Assembly: GCA_032716605.1 (NCBI GenBank) | Contig: CM064509.1 | Location: forward strand, 49,574,330 to 49,638,329 | DNA: 64,000 nucleotides | Source: Paralithodes platypus | Taxonomy: Eukaryota > Arthropoda > Malacostraca > Decapoda > Lithodidae | Reading direction: 5' to 3' | Part shown: positions 34,300 through 44,942 of the stretch, piece by piece | How the letters are laid out: each line of letters begins with the position of its first letter | How positions within the stretch are numbered: the first letter of the stretch is position 1 | The notes under the pieces: generated by a model | What the model was told of the DNA's origin: nothing | Databases searched by the model: none | What the model saw: the letters and a program-made list of their open reading frames with translations, nothing else | Position numbers and translations under genes: made by a program

Positions 34300-34995
34300 G
34301 AACTGTACGTTAGTCAAAATGTCTGGACATACCGAGATTGAAACAGTTTAAGTCTTAGGACGAGGGAAATACAGATTGAGAGAGATAGAAAGAGAGAGTT
34401 CCAGAGCTTGCTTTTTTGAGTAGAAGAAATGAAAAATTGGTTCACCAGAGTTGGACTAAATAGGGGTGGGAATGTGTTGAAAGGCTGGGGACCCCTCACT
34501 CTCTATAAGGGAGGAGGCATACACAGTGAAAGCTCTGAAGAACATTGATTATTGTAATAGCGGTAGAAGTTTGAGAGGGATGCAACATTGCAGCATGTAC
34601 AGAGAAACTATAGGGAATTAGAAAGAGGAGGTGAATTGATGAGATGAAATGCTTTTTATTCCACCCTTTTGAGAAGTACGGTATGGGTTGAACCTCCCAC
34701 CCACACATGTGAACAATACTCGATACATGGGCGCAAAGTGCCCCTGTACATAGCTAGAATCTATGTGGGGTAAAGAACCCACAGAGATGGTTGAGCATAC
34801 CTAACTTTAGGGAAGCTGTTTTATCAAGAGTGGTAATATGATCTTTCCAAGAAAGGTCAGAAGGAAAAGATGCACCAAAAATATTGAGAGAAGATAAAAT
34901 GTTGATTTGTATTTTATTGATGAGTAAGGAATAGTCATGTGGAAGATTGTGATGGGTAGATAGATGAATAAATTGGGTCTTGGAAGCATGGATGA
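34300..34995 (-). pseudogene. Diverged LINE B relative, 3' part
   Basis: The minus frame 34754-35086 contains KTQFIHLS, then SLNIFGASFPSDLSWKDHI and LCGFFTPHRF, equivalent to the region after the RT palm in LINE B. 34496-34708 corresponds to the C-terminal region. More diverged from the other three copies than they are from each other, so an older or separate subfamily. Confidence 0.7.
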
Positions 34996-35079
34996 ACTCA
35001 GATATCGAGTGTGATAATAACACAGTGCAGAACCAATACAGGACAAAGACAACAACTCCTAGAGAAATACCCGATAATG

Positions 35080-35415
35080 AGATCAAAACCAGTTAAGAAA
35101 AAACAGCGACCCAGTACCCCAGATAAAGGAAAACGTTGGCAAGATATGTTTCTATTTCAAAGGAAATATCTGTAGGTACGGGCGTGATGGTACAGACTGT
35201 AGATATAACCACCCACAGATTTGTCCAAATTAACAAGCACATGGCCCGAATCCCGTTCATGGATGGGAAAAAGGCTGTTAATGCGAGTACTTTCACCCAA
35301 TAATTTGTAAAAGTTCAACAGAGAACTCTGAATGCTACGATAGGAGATCCAGAAAGCTCCACCTAACAGACACTTGTCGTCATCCTTGTAATCCCAAACT
35401 TCCACCCAACAATAT
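35080..35415 (+). pseudogene. LINE ORF1-like fragment with CCCH-type zinc motif
   Basis: Plus-strand frame reads GNICRYGRDGTDCRYNHPQI (C-x8-C-x3-H), then NSECYDRR-RKLHLTDTC after a stop. Cysteine/histidine motifs of this kind occur in the ORF1 proteins (RNA-binding) of some arthropod LINEs. It lies head-to-head with the minus-strand LINE at 34300-34995, as expected after a twin-priming inversion of one insertion. Assignment to ORF1 is inference. Confidence 0.5.
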
Positions 35416-35430
35416 TAACGAAGTACGGTC

Positions 35431-36124
35431 CAGTGGCGTTTCTATCACTCAGAAAGTGGGGGGGGCCACTTTAAGGCCAAGGTACATGTGGGGGGATTAA
35501 AGGTGGTGGGTGGCGAGCGAAGCGAGCCTCTCCAGCTTGGGGGTCTGGGGGGGCGCTGTAAGACTCCCAGGAACATTTTGGATAACTAATCAGTTTTAGG
35601 TGCATTCTAAGGCCTACTGAGGCATATTATTAGAGACTATTTAGATATTATTCAGCTTAGCAGTAATGGCAACATGATACAGGAAGACCATGACCTTGGC
35701 TAAAAAATAAATCTTCATAAGAGAGTATTATGGGATGTAAAACAAACAAAAATCTGCAAGTCCCAGATTAATGTACTTGTCTAGGAATGTGAAAATTCAA
35801 GCTCATAGCTCACACACGTTAATTGTAAAAAAAAGGCACTCCACACTAAGCTTGATGGCAAATTATGAACATGGGATAATATGCCAGTGTCATTGTACAG
35901 TCACAGCGTTTGTGAATAACAACACAATTATCCATGATTGTTTGAATTACAATTCATTAGTGACCTGTAACAAAACAAAGTGAATATTAAAATCTGATTA
36001 AAAATAAAAGCCTACAACAAAATAACAAAATAATGAACATACTCTGTCAATACCAATCACAAAACTCTCCCAGAAATTACACATAAAATCATGTACTAAA
36101 AGTAGGCTACCACTGCAAACTATC
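35431..36124. mobile_element. CAGTGGCG element, copy 2, interrupted by the gypsy element
   Basis: CAGTGGCGTTTC at 35431, then G runs and GTGGGTGGCGAGCGAAGCGA, GGGGGCGCTGTAA, as on the complement of 29990-30108. The rest is A+T-rich. The gypsy-type element entered at 36125-36129. I could not find the other CGCCACTG end beyond 49567. Confidence 0.6.
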
Positions 36125-37105
36125 ATTCTTAAAATGCCCCAGAACAAGAAGCCCACCACAGAAGCCACGAGCGAACACCACACAGAAACACCCAGAAGAA
36201 AGGTCCACAGAACGAAAGGACCAGCTGACCGAGCCAGCCATTTCAGACAGTAGCCCGCAGGGCTAAGCAGCTCCAGGCCGCACCTAGCTACCTTTTCTAA
36301 ACTGACCATTTTCCACACCTCACGTACACTACCCCTCATGTCCTACACTCCTAACTACAAAGATGATGAACAGGAATATACATTCATATTAAAAACACCC
36401 ATGCCCTGTCCCTATGTTGAGCCAATGCCAACACATCAGACAGCCATAATTATATCTATGTATGTTCTTACATCCGAGAAGTAGATGTTATATATCTTAG
36501 AAGTTAAAACACCCACGCCTGTCCCTAGACCTTGTATATCATTTCCCATGACGAGTATAGATATATGTAACCCGTGCTCAGTCGCCCCCTTGCATTGTTC
36601 CTCTAGTAACTAAGTGTCTCTAATATTAACTGCCACCAGTATTGATACGACATAGCGGCACTGTCCTTGTGTCGTATTGTGCCAAGTACAGATCAACCAG
36701 GTTTCATCACCTTATTAGGACGACGACTATAATGTCATCGTTCATCGATGTATGCAATCCTTAGTTTAAGTATTAATATTAACATTCCCTAACATCTTGT
36801 CTTGCCAGACTAAGCTTCTGAAGACCCATCGCCTCATAAATCTATGTATTCAATCCTTAGGTTAAGTATTTTTATCCGCCATTGTGTTCACCTTTTTCCA
36901 TTTACTTTTCCACAATTGTCATACGTCTTCCCCTTGCCTCCTTCGTATCCACAGTCCACACTACGCCAATTTACTTCGTGTCATGCACCTCTTACCCCAA
37001 CCAGAGATTGTATAAGATAACCTGGTTACCAGTATCTGTCATAAGTAACCCGAAACAATAACTAAGTACCCCTCCGAACTGCTGCTGTTGTTGGTATATT
37101 TATAT

Positions 37106-37500
37106 TTAATAGAAAACGCAGTTCCCAGGGCCAACTAATAGTATCCATAACCCCTCGGACTGATCACATAACTCTATCTTTTCCAGACTCATATACCACC
37201 CCATAGTTGCATTCCCCGGTAGCATTTGGCTAACGTATTCTACTGCCTTTTCAAACTTCCATATCAACTGCAGCCTAATGCCACCCCCACGCCCAGAGAC
37301 CTTAGGGTCAAATTCCCCTATAGCCCCCCTGCACTCCTCCCCTCTCATTATAAGACCCCGCACTGCTCTACTCTTGTCCGACCTAGCCTCTCCCTCATAC
37401 CTCTTGAAGATCCTTGAATTGTCCGTTGCTAACGCTCTCCAACCTTTTATATATATACTCCTATCCAGCCTACCTTCACTTAGTAGGCCAGAACAACATT
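37106..37500 (-). other. Antisense open frame inside the LTR
   Basis: About 130 codons open on the minus strand, with a coding-like mix (for example NSRIFKRYEGEARSDKSRAV and WKFEKAVEYVSQMLPGNATM) and a TATATATATAAAAG stretch near its 5' end. No recognised domain. In the 3' LTR the matching frame (from 47277) ends earlier through a base change. It may be a relic of DNA captured by the LTR, or chance. Confidence 0.25.
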
Positions 37501-38343
37501 AGAACTTTACTAGCCCCTTGCATGCCATCTATTCTCTTACAACCCATTCACAACCCTGCACCCAATGGTCGTCGGTGCGAGGCTAGCCGCCTCGCCAGTA
37601 ACTAACTTCTATTGCCATACTTCCAGATAAATATGGCAGAGTTAGCAACCCAGTCTCCACCACATCCAGCAAACCCTACAATTAACAACCAGCCGAGTAA
37701 AACCAGCTAGCCAAGGCACCTTCGGTTTTGGTATTAAGGACACCCACATCTGTCTCATACACAGAGGGTTATTACAAACACTGGTGATATGGCAAGCCCC
37801 TAGCCACAGCCGCCGGACGACTATCACAGAGAGAGGGCGCCCAGCTCCCCCTTTTTTGCCCACCCGAGGAGGGAGACCCCCACCCCCGCGGAGGTATACC
37901 TGGCCCCTGTTTTGACTTATGAGTCATTGCCAGGTAGCACAGGAATTCTTCCTATCAATGAACTAACCATGCATGATTAACACCTTTACTAACCTCTATT
38001 AACTCACAATAAACCATTTACCTTTCTTGCATACTCTGATCACTAAATTAGCACCTCAGCTATACCATAGAATGAAGATTGAACAATCTAAGAGAGACGC
38101 TCGTATCACAGCTGTCTCCATCCTCCTCGCAAAGTAGATCCAGTCTCTCTCCCCTAAATACTTCCAGTATAGCCAAAATAGTACCTCTTACTAAGGCTCA
38201 GTTATATGACAATATAAAGGCTTCCTATAGCCATGTGCCACAACAGTAAAATGCCATCTTACCTAGTCCCCATATCTATTGAGAGCTCAAATAAATCCAT
38301 AAGACTCGAGATCCCTACTTTCTACAGGGTCCAGAACCGAGCC

Positions 38344-38378
38344 TATAAATCTAGCTCCCGCCCCCAGTCAAATCAGTT
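38344..38378 (+). promoter_or_regulatory. LTR core promoter: TATA box plus initiator
   Basis: TATAAA at 38344-38349 and the arthropod-type initiator TCAGTT at 38373-38378. The distance from TATA to the initiator A (38375) is 31 bp, the canonical spacing. The 3' LTR keeps both (48472-48477 and 48501-48506). Transcription would start at about 38375. Confidence 0.6.
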
Positions 38379-39290
38379 GAAAGCTAGACACCAACCAGTG
38401 GTCACTACCCTGCAGTTTACCTCTAGCTCTGCCCTTGTGTTGTTCCGGAGTTGAGAGATTCCAGATCCGGCAGACTCCGTGGCAGAGAAGACTGATAGAA
38501 GCATCTGTCCATGTACAAGTCCTAACGTGCACCTTATAACCTTCACACAAATTCGTGGGTATATAAGTGTGTAGCCAGCAACGATCGTCAAGAGATCCGA
38601 CTTGAGAACTTCCTACATTTTGGACCATCTGGACGGCCGAGGAACCAGTCGTTAGCCCCCAACATCACCGGAAGCAAGATAACCAGGACCAGATCTACAA
38701 ATACTATTCAAGATTCATGTTGCTAGTACTAAGTGTTTTAGTACTAGCTTGATACTCACTTATTAACTTTCTATAAAGTGGCTAAAACCTTGCCCAGTGT
38801 AATTCATATTTAACCATTTCATTTGGGACGTACTAAGCGATCAGTGCTCTTTAATTAACAGGCGACCTTGACTCTCGTAATTACCTTATTCAGATATTAA
38901 AACTCTAGTGATATCTAACATTCGCCCACTGATTTGTGTTCTACGTATTTCTGCCATAAGAATATAAAACTTAGATCAGTACCCCCATGAGGTTACTAGA
39001 GATTCCGTGTTCTACAATATACGCGGGTCTAATCCTAACTGTGAGCTACTACTTGGGCACGCGACCAGCCAGCAGGAGATCAAATCAGTGACATTGAATT
39101 ATACGAATATATTGAGGTCTTCCAGTAAAATAAAAACTTGCTAATTAAACCCGTGATCAGAGGAATATACCTGAACGTTGGAAGTGGGAGACTAGGCTCC
39201 ATCCAGATCCGCTAATGCTAGCAGTTCCCTTCTATTATTTTGTTTTGTGCGAGAATTACTATCTTTCTATGCTCTTTATTTATTTACTTC

Positions 39291-39296
39291 AATAAA
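39291..39296 (+). terminator. LTR polyadenylation signal
   Basis: AATAAA followed by GT-rich GAACTTGTGTCGTG and TGTGTTTATTTTGTG, a good downstream element. In the 3' LTR the signal is at 49415-49420, where it would end the genomic transcript. Confidence 0.6.
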
Positions 39297-39437
39297 CGTG
39301 AACTTGTGTCGTGTTACCGTGTGTTTATTTTGTGTTCTCTATTCCTCATACCTTGTATTGTGCATGCAGCCTTATATACCCAGTCATTCAGAACTCACAT
39401 TACCCAAGTTAAACCTGTAGAAAAACAGGGCATAACA

Positions 39438-39455
39438 TTGGCGGCAGCGGTGGTT
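39438..39455 (+). promoter_or_regulatory. Primer binding site
   Basis: TTGGCGGCAGCGGTGGTT directly after the 5' LTR. The 3' LTR is followed by host DNA at the same point, confirming the boundary. TGG start is complementary to a tRNA CCA end. The tRNA species was not assigned. Confidence 0.7.
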
Positions 39456-39518
39456 CTTGATTCGGATAAAAGGTTGCATTACATTGCAAGTTTGGAACAG
39501 CTAGAACACGAGAACATC

Positions 39519-40451
39519 ATGGCGCAACCTACTCACACTTCCATCCCACATAATGATGAAACAAAGTATGGGATCGAAATATGCATGGACATAGTGAAAC
39601 CCGTACTTGACATGACTTATACCACGGATGCACAAAAAATAGCCGTAACATTAGTACACCTTGGAAAAGCCGTTTCCCTGGTTGCCTATCAAATGCACTC
39701 TGATCTCACCTGGAACGAATTTCGCACAATAGTGATAGAAGCCATTAAGCCTTCGTTGGGCGCTTTCGTGGCCCACACCCGTATCCTAGACACGAAATTC
39801 GAAGGCGATCTAGATGCCACAGTGAGTAAGCTTGCCCAACACATACAAAATTCTTTCCCCACGTTGACCAGAATCCAACAAGAACAGCAAATTCTGGTCA
39901 ACCTTGTGTCGATATTGCCCTCAGCAGTAAACGACCATTTCCGGGTGCACGATTTCGTCGGATACAAAAAAGACCTCATCACGATCCGACGTATTTTGGC
40001 CGTGCGCACAGAAGCACCCACCCAAATCGCTGCAATCAAGAGGTTTCCCACACACCCACAGCAAACCAACCACCAAAACCCCAAGAATGCGTACCCAGCC
40101 TCATCCTTCAACAACAGACCCACCTACCCTTCCGGCAAGCCCCAACCCAGTAGACCCCGGTTCCAACCGTCCCAGCCACGCAGAATCTTCAACCGGAACA
40201 GCAACTACAACACCTACCAAAGTAAAAACCCTACCTTAGTCATTATCAACCCCTATGATTTCCCTGCCTGTAATGCTCAGTGTGCCCTCCACCAAATTCG
40301 TGACTCTGCCAAACCTCGCCCCTCTACTCCTCGCATTTCTGTAAATGAAGAGGAGTGGGGACAAGAGGAAGAAATTGCCCCCCATACCATGACCTCAGAC
40401 GATACCGAGGAAACCCTGGAAGAGGTAGATACCGACCCCCAGGATTTTTAA
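39519..40451 (+). CDS. gag: Gag-like structural protein
   Basis: 310 codons, first internal ORF. The start at 39519 (ATCATGG: A at -3, G at +4) is preferred over an in-frame ATG at 39240, because the latter lies inside the LTR and would translate across the PBS. The N-terminal 190 residues are helical and mixed-charge, as in capsid-type Gag. From about residue 190 the protein is basic and rich in Pro, Asn and Gln, then becomes acidic at the end (EEEWGQEEEIAPH). No CCHC zinc knuckle; a lone CNAQC occurs near residue 260. Gag packages element RNA into cytoplasmic particles. The frame ends at a TAA inside a candidate -1 frameshift signal, with protease in the -1 frame. No breaks. Confidence 0.8.
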   Translation: MAQPTHTSIPHNDETKYGIEICMDIVKPVLDMTYTTDAQKIAVTLVHLGKAVSLVAYQMHSDLTWNEFRTIVIEAIKPSLGAFVAHTRILDTKFEGDLDATVSKLAQHIQNSFPTLTRIQQEQQILVNLVSILPSAVNDHFRVHDFVGYKKDLITIRRILAVRTEAPTQIAAIKRFPTHPQQTNHQNPKNAYPASSFNNRPTYPSGKPQPSRPRFQPSQPRRIFNRNSNYNTYQSKNPTLVIINPYDFPACNAQCALHQIRDSAKPRPSTPRISVNEEEWGQEEEIAPHTMTSDDTEETLEEVDTDPQDF

Positions 40452-40945
40452 AGTATCCCCCGCCCACGATGGGCTCGGCGGGGGCCGCCACAACTAGTCA
40501 CACTGCCCCCATTTATTACATGGCCAAAATCAAGGACATTCCTGTCCGCTTGCTAATCGACACGGGAGCTGCCAAGTCATGTTTGTTCAAATCTTACTAT
40601 GAAAAACATCCCCGACGATTTGGCCCTTTGTTAAACACCAAAACAGAACTCATCTCAGCTGCTGATACTTACTTAAATCTCCCAGGAGACACTTTACCCC
40701 TATCAGTAACCACTCCTGACCCCCATGCTCGTTGTTATCACACATTTACAGTATTTTCCTCCAACTGTAAACATTATGATGGTTTCCTTGGACTTGACGT
40801 CCTTCAAAAACTCTGGGCCCAGATTGACTGCGGCCAAAGGCTGATCTCATTCAAAAACAAATTCCAGCCCAAAGCCTCTGACAAACCAATCACGCAGAAA
40901 CCCATTCCCAAAAAGAAAAAACAACCCCCCCTCAACAAACCCTGA
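40355..40945 (+). CDS. pro: Aspartic protease (pro domain of pol)
   Basis: Open in the -1 frame relative to gag. The first about 30 codons overlap gag, and real translation would enter at the frameshift site (40448). The retropepsin active site LLIDTGA (DTG at residues 69-71) and the second conserved block GFLGLDVL (143-150) are both present at the expected distance. A lysine/proline-rich tail (PKKKKQPP) ends at TGA 40943-40945. The protease cuts Gag-Pol into mature proteins inside the particle. In this copy the stop separates it from the rest of pol; whether the stop is natural or a mutation is not clear from one copy. Confidence 0.85.
   Translation: MGTRGRNCPPYHDLRRYRGNPGRGRYRPPGFLKYPPPTMGSAGAATTSHTAPIYYMAKIKDIPVRLLIDTGAAKSCLFKSYYEKHPRRFGPLLNTKTELISAADTYLNLPGDTLPLSVTTPDPHARCYHTFTVFSSNCKHYDGFLGLDVLQKLWAQIDCGQRLISFKNKFQPKASDKPITQKPIPKKKKQPPLNKP
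40442..40484 (+). promoter_or_regulatory. Candidate -1 ribosomal frameshift signal (gag to pro)
   Basis: Slippery heptamer G-GAT-TTT (40442-40448) in the gag frame, immediately followed by the gag stop (40449-40451). Spacer TAAAGTAT is 8 nt. Then comes a perfect 8-bp stem, CCCCCGCC (40457-40464) with GGCGGGGG (40477-40484), and a 12-nt loop. Loop ATGGG (40469-40473) could pair with CCCAT (40508-40512) to make a pseudoknot. After slippage the ribosome continues in the protease frame. GGATTT-type heptamers are used at a known retroviral pro-pol junction. Confidence 0.75.
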
Positions 40946-42349
40946 TTCAGGGTTACCAAGTTGCAGCTAGCACTAAGGTGACTCCTAAAACCTCCCCTTG
41001 CCCCGAGATCTCTCAAAACCTCACTCAATTCAGTAAAAAAATGCCTCAGCAAACGAAAGAAGACAAGTCCAAGCAACTCCCTCTTGGTAATCCCCTCAAT
41101 TCTCGTAACTCTGTCCAGAATAAATCCTCCCATGTTTTCAGGACAGACTCTGATATATGTAACCATAATTCTATCCAATGTTTATGTACACATGTTTCCA
41201 GAGAAAATGCCGACCGATGTACCCAACAATGTTTCCCCCATGCCCCCACAAATGTTAACAACCCCAAATCAATACACCAGTCCTACACCAATAACCCATG
41301 TTCTACACCTAAATTTTTCCCCACCAACCCTCCGCTGTCCCCCCAGCAAATCCCGTTTTCTAACTCGCTCACCCCTCACCCCTCTGAACCGCCCGCACGC
41401 CCCGTTAATCCCCCCCTCACGCGTGCCGACCGAGGAACACAACCATGTTCCCACCATGCCCCCAGAAATGCCCAGCTATTCCAACCCCCCCCCTCCCCCT
41501 TGTGACAGTTTTTCGTCAGTAGCTCCCTTCCACCCCCACACAATTCACACCCCTAGAAAACTTCACAACCCCACACTTGACTCGCCCTCTCATGACAAGC
41601 ATAACCACCAAAACCACATAAGCTTCAAACAAACCGTTACTGCCACCGACAACGCTCCCCCCACCAACCCTCCGCAGTCCATCCAACAAATCCCGTTTTC
41701 TAACCCCCTCACACCGCGCCCCACTGATCCTCTCACACACGCCGTTAATCCCCCCCTCACGCGTGACCCCCACCAAAGTGACTTTGGCCCCCTTATAAGT
41801 ACCAAGCACCTGCTCGCCAGTCAATCCCCCACCATCATTAGCCCAGCAGTAGTTCAGGATAAATGCCAAATTCCCCCCCACCATCAAAAATGGGTGAACT
41901 TGCGGCCCATACTCCAAACTCACATGTTATTTTCCCCCACTAACACATCCCCCAACCCCCATCGTTGCCTCTTACAACCCGCCATCATTCCCGCTCGTAT
42001 CAACCACATTCTCGTGGCAAATATCTCAGAGGAACCCCTGACATTACCAAAAGGTCTCATTATAGGAGACCTCGAAACTTTCGATGACCTCCCCATACAT
42101 TGTAACGACACCCCTACCAGCCTCCAATTGCCCCCTCTTCCTGAGACACTATCTGACCACCAAAAGAACGGCATGTACGACCTACTGCTGGAATTCAGTG
42201 ACGTCTTTGCCCAACAACCCACCGAAATCGGACAGACGGATGTAGAACAACACATCATTAACACCACAGGCCCCCCATACGACAACCATCCCGTAGAAAG
42301 AACCCAATACAACGTCAGGAAGAGGAACGCCAAGTCCAGGAAATGTTAG
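40946..42349 (+). pseudogene. Proline-rich linker between protease and RT, frame-broken
   Basis: About 1.4 kb with open segments 40978-41505 (one frame) and 41084-42349 (another). Composition is Pro, Thr, Ser, Asn and His-rich. An imperfect direct duplication is visible: about 41325-41428 and 41659-41765 both encode QIPFSN-LTP and NPPLTR words. The last 90 codons (FSDVFAQQPTEIGQT) are the usual N-terminal approach to gypsy RT. It ends in a frameshift at about 42320-42349, just before RT begins in the next frame. The length is unusual; most gypsy elements have a much shorter spacer here. Confidence 0.7.
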
Positions 42350-43701
42350 AGGCCGGGATTGCCACCCCGTCCATTAGCCCCTGGTCTTCCCCTGTTGTCT
42401 TAGTCAAAAAGAAAGATGGGACAACCCGTTTTTGCGTCGATTACAGGAGGTTAAATGACATAACCATTAAAGACGCTACGCCCTTACCCCGAATAGATGA
42501 TTCCCTTGACTCCCTATACGGATCCAAATGGTTCACTACCCTCGACTTGCAAGCAGGGTATTGGCAAGTGCCTATCAAGGCCAAGGACCAAAAGAAAACA
42601 GCATTTTCCACTAGTGGTGGCCATCACTATGAATTTAACGTCCTACCTTTTGGCCTCTGTAACGGACCCGCCACTTTCTCCCGTTTGATGGAAACGGTAT
42701 TACATGGCCTAACCTGGGAAACCTGCCTAGCCTATCTGGACGATATTATTGTGTACTCTCCAACCTGGGAAGAACACCTCCTCAGGTTGAGACAAGTCCT
42801 GCAAAGAATCCAAGCCGCCGGGTTGAAATTAAAACCCTCAAAGTGCGTGATTGCCCGGAATAAGGTAGATTTTCTCGGACACGTGATATCTGAACATGGT
42901 ATTGCGCCAGATCCAAAGAAACTTCAAGCCATACAAAACCAAACCCCACCCACCACGGTTAAAGGAATACGTTCGTTTCTAGGTTTAGCCACATACTACA
43001 GACGTTTCGTCCCCCACTTTGCCACCATAGCCAGACCCCTCCACCAACTTACCCACAAAGACACCCCGTTCGCCTGGACACCTGAAAGAGACCTCGCGTT
43101 TAACACCTTGAAGCAAAAGCTAATCCAAGCCCCTATTGTCGTTTTCCCTGACTACCAGAAACCTTTCCGTCTTTATACCGACGAATCTCTGTACGCCATA
43201 GGTGCAGTATTAGCTCAATTCAGAGATGGAAAGGAACATGTGATAGCATATGCCAGCTCCACACTCACCCCACCCCAACAGAATTACGCAGCCACCAAGA
43301 GAGAGTGCTTAGGGATCATTTGGGCACTCAGCCACTTCCGATCATTTGTGTTGGGCGCAAAACTCGAAATAATTATCGACCATCAATCTGTACAATGGCT
43401 GCGTAGGTGCGAAACCAACTCAGCCATTTTGGTACGTTGGAGAGAGACACTAGAGGACTACGACTTTACCATACAATATCGTCCCGGCAAACTCCATACT
43501 AATGCAGACGCCCTGGCACGTTTGCCAGTACCAAAAGACCCCCCCACCAACCTAGCCGCCTTACAAAACACTCAATTGGTATCTACCCCCACCCCACGAC
43601 AGAATGCCCCCCCAGCCCCCTCCCTAATTCAATCTTGGGAAGCACGAATCAGACCCCCCTGGATACCATTAAATGTCTTCAGGAAACTGACTCGCTGGTG
43701 A
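42343..43701 (+). CDS. pol: Reverse transcriptase and RNase H
   Basis: 452 codons, uninterrupted. RT blocks: SPWSSPVVLVKKKDG (12-25), FCVDYRRLN (30-38), TTLDLQAGYWQVP (palm aspartate D68), LPFGLCNGPATF (101-112), YLDD (131-134) and FLGHVIS (177-183). RNase H follows, with D280 (YTDES), E321 (KRECLGI) and D346 (IDHQS) and an ALARLP end. Together they copy element RNA to DNA. The ATG at 42343 is only a convenience: the natural protein is a polyprotein entered from upstream, and the frame is cut off from it here by a frameshift. The C-terminal end (to TGA 43699-43701) also runs out by frameshift before integrase. Confidence 0.93.
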   Translation: MLEAGIATPSISPWSSPVVLVKKKDGTTRFCVDYRRLNDITIKDATPLPRIDDSLDSLYGSKWFTTLDLQAGYWQVPIKAKDQKKTAFSTSGGHHYEFNVLPFGLCNGPATFSRLMETVLHGLTWETCLAYLDDIIVYSPTWEEHLLRLRQVLQRIQAAGLKLKPSKCVIARNKVDFLGHVISEHGIAPDPKKLQAIQNQTPPTTVKGIRSFLGLATYYRRFVPHFATIARPLHQLTHKDTPFAWTPERDLAFNTLKQKLIQAPIVVFPDYQKPFRLYTDESLYAIGAVLAQFRDGKEHVIAYASSTLTPPQQNYAATKRECLGIIWALSHFRSFVLGAKLEIIIDHQSVQWLRRCETNSAILVRWRETLEDYDFTIQYRPGKLHTNADALARLPVPKDPPTNLAALQNTQLVSTPTPRQNAPPAPSLIQSWEARIRPPWIPLNVFRKLTRW

Positions 43702-44863
43702 GATCAACTTGCCACAGACACTGGTCACATAATCTTGGACCCCACCATAGCCCACGACTACATGATTGCCATCCACGAGGGAAACGGCATACTCCTTGGA
43801 CAAAAGAAAATGTTAAAGATCTTCACAGACCAATACTGGACCCCCAACTCTCCAAAATTGCACAACGAGTGACAGAATCCTGCAAACCGTGTTTATTGGG
43901 AAAGGATTGATCACGCACCCCAGGCCCAGCTGGTACCATTTCTGCCAACAAACCGTTCCCAGTCCTATCCCTCGACATCATGGGCCCGTTCCCTTCTTAC
44001 GCTGGCAACCACTATATCGTCACATTTGTAGACGTATATTCAAATTTGTTAATAGCCTGCCCAGTTAAAGACCACACAGCCACCACAGTCGCCACACTGC
44101 TTGCCACAGAAGTGTTCCCTATATTCGGCCTTCCCCTGGCTCTTCTATCGGACAATGCCCCCGAGTTTAGTGGACACGTTTGGCAACAATTCACCCAACA
44201 ATGCGGTATTAAGATTAAACACTCATCCCCGTACTGGCCTCAAGGAAATGCTATCTGCGAACGCAGCCATCGCACCATCAACAACCAGTTACGTACACGA
44301 ATGATTGCTCTTAACACCTCAGACTGGCCATCACAACTAAAGATGATACAGTGGGGTATGAACACCTGTCCTCGGGAAGACGGTATTTCCCCTCATGAAC
44401 GTGTTTACGTGTACCCCCCCTGTTACTTGCCATTCCACCACCACGCTCACCTTCCCTCCACCACCTCCACAATTGACCCATTGCAACATCTGCAAAACAC
44501 CCTCCATACCGCCCAGATCTGTCAAGACACCAAAACTGATAACATCGATGACAAAAACCCTTTCGCCATCCATGACACCGTAATGGTAGCCAACCTCCCT
44601 ATCACCAACAAGTTAGGCCCTCGCTATGTCGGGCCCTACACCGTCATACAATCCCAAATGCCTTTCAAGTCACCATCGACTATCACGGCGTGACTCGCAC
44701 ACCTCGAACCAGATTCGTCCGAGCGTTTAAACCTCTAAAGCCACAAGACATTACCCCACCCCCCACGTCCGACCCTAAATTAAACACCCCTACTCACCCT
44801 CTCACTCAGGCTACGAATATTCCCATACAAACCCCTAAGGACCTAAGCCCTCCAGCACCGAAC
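43702..44863 (+). pseudogene. Integrase, broken by stop and frameshifts
   Basis: The zinc-binding end CKPCLLGK lies at about 43880-43905 and is followed by TGA (43908-43910). The core then reads open from 43980 to 44693: LDIMGPF (first D just before 43980), SDNAPEF (D58 of that segment) and ICERSHR (E94), giving exact D,D-35-E spacing. The C-terminal YVGPYTVIQ block runs into a frameshift at about 44660, after which TRTPRTRFVRAFKPL continues in another frame to 44863. Integrase inserts the DNA copy and makes the 5-bp duplication. Catalytic residues are intact, but the reading frame is not. Confidence 0.88.
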
Positions 44864-44942
44864 TGACAAATCTTTTCTCAACATACCCCCCAAACTAACC
44901 TCCACAAACCCCAAGCCCCCACTATCACACCCTCTTTCCACC

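Larger units (their letters stand above)
36130..39437 (+). repeat. 5' LTR, 3308 bp
   Basis: Starts TAAAATGCCCCAG, ends AACAGGGCATAACA. Most LTRs of animal gypsy elements are a few hundred bases, so this is exceptionally long. It holds a TATA box and initiator at 38344-38378 and a polyadenylation signal at 39291, giving U3 of about 2.2 kb, R of about 0.9 kb and a U5 of about 0.12 kb. The first 150 bases encode, in the 3' copy, the end of the last internal ORF. The minus strand at about 37106-37500 is open. Confidence 0.93.

Noticed and set aside
39240..39518. Upstream in-frame ATG for gag
   Set aside because: It lies in the LTR and the frame would cross the primer binding site. The ATG at 39519 has better context and follows a leader.
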